DNA of 23,970 nt from Oscillospiraceae bacterium. Its GTDB lineage: Bacteria; Bacillota; Clostridia; Oscillospirales; Ruminococcaceae. A program made the position numbers and the translations under genes. The notes below the pieces were generated by a model that saw nothing but the letters and a program-made list of their open reading frames with translations, did not search any database and had not been told where the DNA came from. This document shows, one piece after another, positions 15,112 through 21,589 of the stretch. The stretch is taken from positions 1-23,970 of the forward strand of contig JAEDLR010000028.1 of NCBI GenBank assembly GCA_016295145.1, in the 5' to 3' direction. How positions within the stretch are numbered: the first letter of the stretch is position 1; each line of letters opens with the position of its first letter.

Positions 15112-16767
15112 ATGCGTAAGGAAAATATTGTTGACGGAGCTTGCAACGCCCCTCACCGCAGCCTTTTCCATGCCCTTGGCTTAACCGAGGAGGAACAGTC
15201 ACGGCCCTTGATCGGAATCGTAAGCTCCTATAACGAGATTGTTCCCGGCCACATGAATATTGATAAAATCGTGGATGCCGTGAAGCTGGGCGTTGCCATG
15301 TCGGGGGGAACTCCGATCGTATTTCCTGCCATTGCAGTCTGCGACGGTATCGCTATGGGGCACCAGGGGATGAAATATTCCCTGGTAACCCGTGACCTTA
15401 TCGCCGATTCTACCGAAGCGATGGCCATTGCCCACGGCTTCGACGGTCTTGTGATGGTGCCGAACTGCGATAAGAATGTTCCCGGCCTGTTAATGGCAGC
15501 GGCAAGGGTGAATATCCCTACCGTATTCGTCAGCGGCGGCCCGATGCTTGCAGGAAGGGTCAATGGCGAAAAAACCAGCCTTTCCAAGATGTTTGAAGCG
15601 GTAGGCTCTTTTTCCGCTGGTAAGATTACCCAGGAAGAGCTCTGTGAATACGAGAAGAAAACCTGTCCTACCTGTGGTTCCTGCTCTGGAATGTACACTG
15701 CCAATTCCATGAACTGCCTGACCGAGGCTCTGGGGATGGGACTGAAGGGAAACGGAACGATCCCTGCGGTGTATTCTGCGCGCATTGAGCTTGCAAAGCA
15801 CGCAGGCATGGCGGTTATGGAATTGGTTCGTAAGAATATCTGCCCCCGTGATATCATGACCAAGGACGCGCTGATGAACGCACTTACCGTTGATATGGCA
15901 CTGGGCTGTTCAACCAACAGCATGCTTCATTTGCCTGCAATCGCCCATGAATGCGGCGTGGAGCTGAACCTTGATATCGCCAACGAAATCAGCGCAAAGA
16001 CTCCCAATCTCTGCCATCTTGCACCTGCAGGAAGAACCTATATGGAGGATTTGCAGGAGGCAGGCGGCGTTTACGCCGTGATGAACGAGCTTGATAAAAA
16101 GGGGCTGATTCACAAAAATTGCATGACGGTGACGGGAAAGACAATCGGCGAAAATATCGCGGGCTGCACCAACCTGAACCCTGAAATTATCCGCCCTGTG
16201 GAGAATCCCTTCAGCGAGACCGGCGGCATCGCCGTATTAAGAGGTAATCTTGCGCCAGAGGGCAGCGTTGTAAAGCGCTCTGCTGTTCTTCCTGAAATGC
16301 TGGTGCATGAGGGTCCTGCAAAGGTGTTCGATTGTGAGGAGGACGCACAGGCAGCAATCAATGCAGGCAAAATCCAGCCAGGAGATGTTGTCGTGATCCG
16401 CTACGAGGGTCCCAAGGGCGGCCCGGGTATGCGTGAGATGCTGAATCCTACCTCTGCGATTATGGGCATGGGTCTCGGAAACAGCGTAGCGCTAATTACC
16501 GACGGTCGGTTCAGCGGCGCAACAAGAGGCGCCTGCATCGGCCACATTACCCCGGAAGCTGCTTCGGGCGGATTAATCGGTGTCATTGAGGACGGCGATA
16601 TCATCAGCATCAATATTCCCGAAAACCGAATCGAGCTGAAGGTTGACGAAACCATTCTTGCTGAGCGAATGCAGCATTTTGTTCCCAAAACCAAGGAGCT
16701 TTCGGGCTATCTCAAGCGTTACGCTTCTCTTGTTTCCGGCGGCGCTTACGGCGCAATTCTGAACTGA
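15112..16767 (+). CDS. ilvD: Dihydroxyacid dehydratase
   Basis: 551 residues, usual length for IlvD. It dehydrates the dihydroxy acids to 2-oxo acids in the last common step of the valine and isoleucine branches, with an Fe-S cluster and Mg. Cluster cysteines are in V-P-N-C-D-K-N-V-P-G and P-T-C-G-S-C-S-G-M-Y-T; the catalytic serine is in T-D-G-R-F-S-G-A-T-R-G. The ATG at 15112 is preferred to a TTG at 15097, because GGAGG (15099-15103) lies 8 bases before it and the protein's homology begins R-K-E-N-I-V-D-G. No branched-chain aminotransferase or leu genes follow. Confidence 0.96.
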   Translation: MRKENIVDGACNAPHRSLFHALGLTEEEQSRPLIGIVSSYNEIVPGHMNIDKIVDAVKLGVAMSGGTPIVFPAIAVCDGIAMGHQGMKYSLVTRDLIADSTEAMAIAHGFDGLVMVPNCDKNVPGLLMAAARVNIPTVFVSGGPMLAGRVNGEKTSLSKMFEAVGSFSAGKITQEELCEYEKKTCPTCGSCSGMYTANSMNCLTEALGMGLKGNGTIPAVYSARIELAKHAGMAVMELVRKNICPRDIMTKDALMNALTVDMALGCSTNSMLHLPAIAHECGVELNLDIANEISAKTPNLCHLAPAGRTYMEDLQEAGGVYAVMNELDKKGLIHKNCMTVTGKTIGENIAGCTNLNPEIIRPVENPFSETGGIAVLRGNLAPEGSVVKRSAVLPEMLVHEGPAKVFDCEEDAQAAINAGKIQPGDVVVIRYEGPKGGPGMREMLNPTSAIMGMGLGNSVALITDGRFSGATRGACIGHITPEAASGGLIGVIEDGDIISINIPENRIELKVDETILAERMQHFVPKTKELSGYLKRYASLVSGGAYGAILN

Positions 16768-16768
16768 A

Positions 16769-17935
16769 ATGCATGAACTGAAGTTAAAGCTTGATACCCT
16801 CTGTATCTTCAGGGAGCTTTTATCGGACGAGGTGATTTCCACGCTCCGGATCTTTCTGGATGCCCCCTCCCCTTTCGCCTACGCGGAATTTGTTTCGGCG
16901 ATTTATGAGAAAAACGGCGGAAATATCAGCCTTTATGTAAAAGAACTCTGCGAAAACAGCGAGAATATATATGTAAAGACCATCGGCAGGGGTGAAACGC
17001 CCCCTGATTATATGCAGGTTTGTCTGGATTACGAGCTTTCAGTTTTGCAGGAGGTTGCCTCTCTGACAAAGGCTGCGCTTTCCGGAATGCTGAACAATCC
17101 AGGCTTTCTGCCCGATTTCGGGAGTTCGGACATCCGGATCCGCGAGGGCTATCACGAGAGAACCCGCAATATTCAAAAATACGGCTACGGAATCTATGCG
17201 AAGAACCGTATGTTCCGTGTTGATGCTACGGACAGGATCGTACCTGTAGCAAATCCCGACAAAACCACGCTTTCACAACTGGTTGACTACGAATATGAAA
17301 GAGGCGTCATTTTCGATAACACGAAGGCGCTTCTGGAAGGAAAGCCCGCCGCCAATATTCTACTTACGGGCGACGCAGGAACAGGAAAATCCTCCACAGT
17401 CAAGGCGGTTGCCAACGCGCTCTGGCAAGAGGGACTGCGTATTGTGGAGATACGAAAGGAACAGCTTCGGGCGATTCCTAAAATTCTTGACGAGCTGTCG
17501 GGCAATCCGCTGAAATTTGTGCTTTTTATCGACGACCTGTCCTTTCTCAAGGACGATGATCACTTTAACGGTCTGAAGGCGGTGCTGGAAGGCTCGGTCA
17601 CTGAAAAATCGAGCAATGTGGTCATCTACGCCACCAGCAATCGCAGACATATTGTGAAGGAGAGTTTTTCTGACCGGGAGGGCGACGATATTCACAGAAA
17701 CGAAACCATTCAGGAGCTGGTATCCCTGTCAGAACGTTTCGGTATTCATCTGACCTTCTCAAAGCCGAACAAAACAACCTTTCTCCACATTGTGCATCAT
17801 CTTGCCAAGGAAAAGGGTATTGATATGGAAAGCACCGAGCTGGAGCTTCTGGCGGAGCGTTTTGCCCTTGCAAGAGGTGGTCGTTCCGCAAGACTGGCAC
17901 AGCAGTTTATTGACGGGCTTTTATCAGGATCATAA
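16769..17935 (+). CDS. AAA+ ATPase of the DUF815 family
   Basis: 388 residues. N-terminal 175 residues form an unnamed region; then the ATPase core with Walker A G-D-A-G-T-G-K-S (201-208), Walker B V-L-F-I-D-D (251-256) and a sensor-1-like Y-A-T-S-N (287-291), and a C-terminal helical lid. The sequence R-D-x-x-x-x-E-L-x-x-x pattern and overall order match DUF815 (PF05673), a family of predicted ATPases of unknown role. The ATG is one base after the ilvD stop and no terminator lies between, so it is made with the ilv enzymes; the terminator after it closes the operon. A direct role in amino acid synthesis is not known; the linkage may be chance or regulatory. Confidence 0.85.
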   Translation: MHELKLKLDTLCIFRELLSDEVISTLRIFLDAPSPFAYAEFVSAIYEKNGGNISLYVKELCENSENIYVKTIGRGETPPDYMQVCLDYELSVLQEVASLTKAALSGMLNNPGFLPDFGSSDIRIREGYHERTRNIQKYGYGIYAKNRMFRVDATDRIVPVANPDKTTLSQLVDYEYERGVIFDNTKALLEGKPAANILLTGDAGTGKSSTVKAVANALWQEGLRIVEIRKEQLRAIPKILDELSGNPLKFVLFIDDLSFLKDDDHFNGLKAVLEGSVTEKSSNVVIYATSNRRHIVKESFSDREGDDIHRNETIQELVSLSERFGIHLTFSKPNKTTFLHIVHHLAKEKGIDMESTELELLAERFALARGGRSARLAQQFIDGLLSGS

Positions 17936-17968
17936 CCGAAACAAGGATCTGCCCCTTTTTACACACCT

Positions 17969-18010
17969 CCCCCGTACAGACAGTTTTACCGTCTGCACGG
18001 GGGCATTTTT
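17969..18010 (+). terminator. Terminator of the ilv operon
   Basis: CCCCCGT-a-CAGAC (17969-17981) pairs with GTCTG-c-ACGGGGG (17991-18003) around a 9-base loop, 12 pairs with one mismatch, then CATTTTTT. Very stable. Confidence 0.92.
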
Positions 18011-18142
18011 TATCTACCAGGTTTCAATGCGCCTTACCAGTGTGATATCCTCCCACTGGTTTTGATGACTTTTTCAAGAATGCCATGTTGGAATCCTGTG
18101 GTCAAGCACGGCTGCGATATGATGAAACAAATGAAAAAAACG

Positions 18143-18160
18143 CCGATACCCGAATATCGG
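18143..18160. terminator. Small hairpin upstream of the pst promoter
   Basis: CCGATA (18143-18148) and TATCGG (18155-18160) with loop CCCGAA, an A-tract before and TATTTTA after. It could act as a weak terminator in either direction, shielding the promoter just downstream. Positions 18011-18142 hold no gene that I can support. Confidence 0.4.
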
Positions 18161-18163
18161 TAT

Positions 18164-18218
18164 TTTACACGCATTTTACATTACACATCTTTCAGACTTT
18201 ACCATGCGGCGGTATAAT
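18164..18218 (+). promoter_or_regulatory. Pho-box-like repeats and promoter of pstS
   Basis: TTTACA at 18164-18169 and again at 18175-18180 are exactly 11 bp apart, the spacing of PhoP boxes (TT-A/T/C-ACA) in Bacillus; TTACAC (18181) and TTTACC (18198-18203) are further partial matches. TATAAT stands at 18213-18218, but the place of the -35 (18190-18195) has no good hexamer, as expected for an activator-dependent promoter. Induction at low phosphate is inferred from these repeats and from pstS downstream. Confidence 0.6.
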
Positions 18219-18220
18219 CA

Positions 18221-18293
18221 AGGCAACATCGCACAGAGCTTGTAGGGCAGATGCTGTACAAAGCCGTCAGAGTTGCTTTGTGTGGTGTTGCCT
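18221..18293 (+). repeat. Long imperfect hairpin in the pstS leader, MITE-like
   Basis: AGGCAACA (18221-18228) and TGTTGCCT (18286-18293) begin a stem of about 19 positions (to 18239 and back from 18275), where the only non-Watson-Crick positions are G-T pairs. The loop contains a second stem TTGTA/TACAA. The 73-base unit lies in the untranslated leader of pstS. It may be a small dispersed palindromic element or a structured leader; one copy is present in this window. Confidence 0.5.
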
Positions 18294-18330
18294 CTAGCTA
18301 CAAGCAAAAGTTAAGAAAGGAAAATCTATT

Positions 18331-19130
18331 ATGAAAAGGAAACTCAGTATTTCAGTGGCATCACTTTTTATCTGTGCAGCGCTTGCAGGCTGTTCCACAG
18401 AGCAGCAAACCGTAGCAACAGACGGTTCAACCTCTATGGAAAAGGTCATCGGCGTTTTAGGCGAAGCCTTTGAAGCGGAAACGGGTATCTCCGTAACCTA
18501 CAACCCTACCGGTTCTGGCTCGGGTATCAAGGCAGTAGCGGCAGGCACCTGCGATATCGGCCTTTCAAGCCGTCACTTGAAGGACGAGGAAACGGCACAG
18601 GGACTGACCGGAACGGTTTTAGCCTACGACGGAATCGCAATGATCGTGCATCCCGAAAATCCTGTGGATGACTTGGATATTGATACAATTGCAAGGATAT
18701 ATATGGGAGAAATCGTAAACTGGAGCGAAATCGGCGGAAAGGACGCCGAAATCGTACTCATCGGCAGAGAGGCGGGAAGCGGCACAAGAGACGGCTTTGA
18801 ATCCATTACAGGGACAAGCGATCAATGCAAATACCGTCAGGAGCTTACCTCTACAGGCGATGTCATTACAACCGTTGCACAGAATCCCGACGCAATCGGT
18901 TATGCCCCGGTCGCCTCTGTAAAGGATACCGTTAAGGCGTTAAGGTTGGCGGAGTTGAAGCCAATGAAGCCACAATCAAGGACGGCAGCTATGTTGTGCA
19001 GAGACCCTTTGTGCTGGTCACCAAAAGCGGTGAAACGCTTTCCGAGGCGGCGCAGGATTTCTTCGACTATATTACCTCGGAAAAAGCAAGAACGGCTATT
19101 TCCTCCGCAGGAGTTGTAGCGGCAAACTGA
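18331..19130 (+). pseudogene. pstS: Phosphate ABC transporter substrate-binding protein, frameshifted
   Basis: The protein begins with a lipoprotein signal (M-K-R-K, hydrophobic stretch, L-A-G-C with lipobox Cys21) and binding-protein motifs D-G-S-T-S-M-E-K, N-P-T-G-S-G-S-G and R-E-A-G-S-G-T-R. After K-D-T-V-K-A-L-R the frame is lost: the open frame ends at 19119 with a nonsense tail. Reading on in the +1 shifted frame from about 18946 gives L-G-G-V-E-A-N-E-A-T-I-K-D-G-S-Y and a normal PstS end (V-T-K-S-G-E-T-L-S-E-A, then S-A-G-V-V-A-A-N) with stop at 19128-19130, two bases before the next ATG. One base is therefore missing near 18943-18948. Either a real mutation or a sequencing error; gene context favours checking. 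Ribosome binding site AAGAAAGGA. Confidence 0.88.
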
Positions 19131-19131
19131 T

Positions 19132-20481
19132 ATGAAGAATAAAACGCTTGAAAGAATCGTCCACGGTGTATTTCTGATACTGGGACTGCTCACTGTGGGA
19201 TGCGTACTTCTGATAACGGTTTATCTTGTAATTTCGGGCATTCCTGCCATTCAGGAAATCAGACTTTTCGACTTCCTTTTTGGCACGGAGTGGGCGTCCA
19301 CCGCCGAAACCCCGGAATACGGAATCCTGCCCTTTATCTTAACCAGCGTTTACGGCACGGCAGGAGCAATTACACTCGGCGTTCCTATCGGCTTTTTTGC
19401 AGCGGTTTATCTTTCGAAATTCGCTCATGCGAAGGTAAAAGCCTTTATGGAAGGGACAGTAAGCCTTCTTGCAGGCATTCCCTCTGTGGTATATGGCTTA
19501 GTGGGTATGCTGGTGCTTGTGCCCGGCATCCGAACGCTATTTGATGTACCCGTCGGAGCAAGCCTTTTCGCGGCGATTCAGCTATTGGGTGCAGAAGCAG
19601 ATTGCACGGGTAAGGATTTTCTTACCATAGAACGGCGCACAGAAATCAGCAGTGCCATTGAAAATGCAGTTTCAATGGGGCACAGCGAGATTAGAATCCG
19701 CCGAAACGACCGCGAATATCAGCTTGATATCAGCAGAATCGAAACGGGCGGCGAAAAAGTAGGAACGGTAATACTCTGCTTCGATATTACAGAGCAGGCA
19801 AACGCCGAAAGGCTAAGGCGGGAGTTTTCCGCAAATGTTTCCCATGAGCTGAAAACACCCTTACAATCTATATCAGGCAGTGCCGAGCTGATAGAAAACG
19901 GACTGGTGAAGCAGGAGGACCTGCCACGATTTGTAGGGCATATCAGAGAGGAGGCCTCACGGCTGATAAGGCTTGTGGAGGATATTATAAAGCTGTCACA
20001 ACTGGACGAGGGAACCGAAATGCCCACAGAAAAGGTACCGCTCCTTGCCCTTTCAAAAGAGGTCTGCAGCATAATCGCCGACAGTGCTCGTGAAAAAGCC
20101 ATCGACATAAGCGTTTCGGGCGACGAGGGCTGTATTCGCGGGGTGAAACAGCTTCTTTTCGAGGTAATCTACAACCTCTGCGACAACGCTGTAAAATATA
20201 ATAAGAACGGTGGAAAGGTTCAGATCAAAATCGCCGAAGAAACGGACTGGGTTACGCTCACGGTTTCCGATACGGGAATCGGTATCCCTACCGAACATCA
20301 GCAGAGGGTTTTTGAGCGGTTTTATCGGGTTGATAAGAGCCATTTGAGAAAATCGGGCGGTACAGGCCTCGGCCTTTCGATCGTAAAACACGGAGTCATT
20401 CTACATAAGGGGAAAATTACCCTTAACAGCGATGAGAATCAGGGAACGGAGATTACCGTTGTTTTCCCGAAAACTGCATAA
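19132..20481 (+). CDS. PstC-PhoR chimera: permease N-half joined to histidine kinase
   Basis: 449 residues in one open frame. Residues 1-149 are the first half of phosphate permease PstC, with helices at about 12-35, 62-93 and 112-133 and the family motif A-G-I-P-S-V-V-Y-G-L-V-G; the EAA loop and later helices are missing. From about residue 150 the protein is the C-terminal part of a PhoR-type kinase: the end of a PAS domain (150-222), then HisKA with His238 in N-V-S-H-E-L-K-T-P-L, and HATPase with N box around Asn352, G1 D-T-G-I-G-I-P, F box F-E-R-F-Y-R-V and G2 G-G-T-G-L-G-L-S. The switch is near 19576. In related bacteria pstC is followed by pstA, pstB, phoU and phoP/phoR, none of which is here. 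The fusion is what an in-frame deletion, or a wrong assembly join, would produce. Confidence 0.85.
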   Translation: MKNKTLERIVHGVFLILGLLTVGCVLLITVYLVISGIPAIQEIRLFDFLFGTEWASTAETPEYGILPFILTSVYGTAGAITLGVPIGFFAAVYLSKFAHAKVKAFMEGTVSLLAGIPSVVYGLVGMLVLVPGIRTLFDVPVGASLFAAIQLLGAEADCTGKDFLTIERRTEISSAIENAVSMGHSEIRIRRNDREYQLDISRIETGGEKVGTVILCFDITEQANAERLRREFSANVSHELKTPLQSISGSAELIENGLVKQEDLPRFVGHIREEASRLIRLVEDIIKLSQLDEGTEMPTEKVPLLALSKEVCSIIADSAREKAIDISVSGDEGCIRGVKQLLFEVIYNLCDNAVKYNKNGGKVQIKIAEETDWVTLTVSDTGIGIPTEHQQRVFERFYRVDKSHLRKSGGTGLGLSIVKHGVILHKGKITLNSDENQGTEITVVFPKTA

Positions 20482-20488
20482 AAACATT

Positions 20489-20526
20489 CCGCAGAAGCTT
20501 CTGAAACGGAGCGCCTGCGGATTTTT
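20489..20526 (+). terminator. Terminator after the pstC-phoR chimera
   Basis: CCGCAG (20489-20494) pairs with CTGCGG (20515-20520), followed by ATTTTT. The loop carries the palindrome AGAAGCTTCT. It lies 8 bases after the stop and about 55 bases before the end of the convergent gene. Confidence 0.7.
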
Positions 20527-20582
20527 CTGCACAAACCTTCATAGTCAGATTTCGCCTGCGACATATTCCCATACAATCGATT

Positions 20583-21287
20583 TCATCTTACTGCCGTCAT
20601 ATATGCGTCATAGATCTCCGAGCAACGGCGATCAAGTTGTATATACAATTCCCGAACCTTCTTGTTATCCGAACAAAGCAGATATTTTTCAGAACAAATC
20701 AGATCTATCAGACAATGCTTTTGTCCATAATCGGCAATTGGGTCTTTGCCACACTCTGAAAGAGTACAAAGATAATACTGCATTACAGCAATATAGCTTC
20801 CGTCTGCTTCACGGATCTTGCAGAGCTGTTTCAGCTTGCTGTAATTTTCACGAATATCGCGTGCGAAGAATTGCCCATGATATTTGATCTGATCCTGGGA
20901 GGCAGAATAACCTCCATTATCGAACGGTGTTACCCACATCAGGCGTTCTGCCATCTGAATGTGAGCCTGTGCCAGTGTAAGGCTGTCATGATAATATTCT
21001 CTCAGGTTGTGAGCGGTGTAGTTTGTTTTTCTGAGGGCAGTGTATGCATGACCAAAAACAGTGGGTTCAAGTTGTGAGACATGATCGAATATCGCACTGT
21101 TTGTTGCTGTATCCTCCAGCTCCGTCAAAGAAAGCCAGTAGATGTAATTGTTATCAGCTGAGCCAATCATGATGACCCTGCCGTCATCCGTATAATAAAA
21201 CGTAATACTACGGTGCAGCGGGTTGGGCTTGTAATTGGGCTTTTCAGCAATATCAGCGGTAAGGCAGTTGTGTTTTTCTATGTTCAT
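20583..21287 (-). CDS. Hypothetical cytoplasmic protein
   Basis: 234 residues, not recognised. No signal peptide or membrane helix. The first 60 residues look like a small beta domain (S-I-T-F-Y-Y-T-D-D-G-R-V-I-M-I-G-S, then Y-I-Y-W-L-S-L); the rest is helical, rich in Tyr, Gln and Cys. The ATG has AAGGAGTG placed 5-8 bases upstream, and a -10/-35 pair lies before it, so it should be expressed as a single gene. Its AT content is higher than that of the ilv genes. It is set between the damaged phosphate locus and ppdK and shares operons with neither. Confidence 0.7.
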   Translation of the reverse strand: MNIEKHNCLTADIAEKPNYKPNPLHRSITFYYTDDGRVIMIGSADNNYIYWLSLTELEDTATNSAIFDHVSQLEPTVFGHAYTALRKTNYTAHNLREYYHDSLTLAQAHIQMAERLMWVTPFDNGGYSASQDQIKYHGQFFARDIRENYSKLKQLCKIREADGSYIAVMQYYLCTLSECGKDPIADYGQKHCLIDLICSEKYLLCSDNKKVRELYIQLDRRCSEIYDAYMTAVR

Positions 21288-21345
21288 AACAGCACTCCTT
21301 TTTATCTTAGGCTGAAGACTTTATTAATGATTGGAACATATCCTT

Positions 21346-21375
21346 ATTATACAGCAATTCACCCCCAAAAAGCAA
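21346..21375 (-). promoter_or_regulatory. Promoter of the 21287-20583 gene
   Basis: On the minus strand: TTGCTT (21375-21370), 18-bp spacer, TATAAT (21351-21346). About 60 bases upstream of the ATG. Confidence 0.6.
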
Positions 21376-21409
21376 GATGTGTATGGATCATTCGTGTTAG
21401 ATATACAAA

Positions 21410-21442
21410 AACCCTCCCCAACTCATCGAGTCGGGGAGGGTT
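21410..21442 (-). terminator. Terminator of ppdK
   Basis: AACCCTCCCC-a-ACTC, loop ATC, GAGT-c-GGGGAGGGTT: 14 pairs with one mismatch. On the minus strand a run of five T follows, fitting the end of ppdK, whose stop is about 150 bases upstream. On the plus strand only TTCGTTTT follows. The stretch 21443-21589 between holds no gene or motif I can support. Confidence 0.85.
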
Positions 21443-21589
21443 CGTTTTGCTATTGATACATTTGCCCAAACCGTCATGGTCAGATTCTGCCATTGGGTTT
21501 ATCTCAGGTACAGACCCTGTGCCTTGCGGAAGGCTTTCGCCTCCTCAAAGGGGAAGGTGTACCGGAATCAGGGCTGCAGTAAATTTCGC

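Noticed and set aside
14158..15171. Long minus-strand open frame opposite ilvC
   Set aside because: A shadow of the ilvC codon pattern; ilvC has all catalytic motifs and the minus frame has no start signal.
18011..18142. Possible C-terminal coding remnant on the minus strand (ending ...V-R-R-I-E-T-W-stop)
   Set aside because: Stops occur within a few codons upstream in that frame and no homologue can be named; too short to call.
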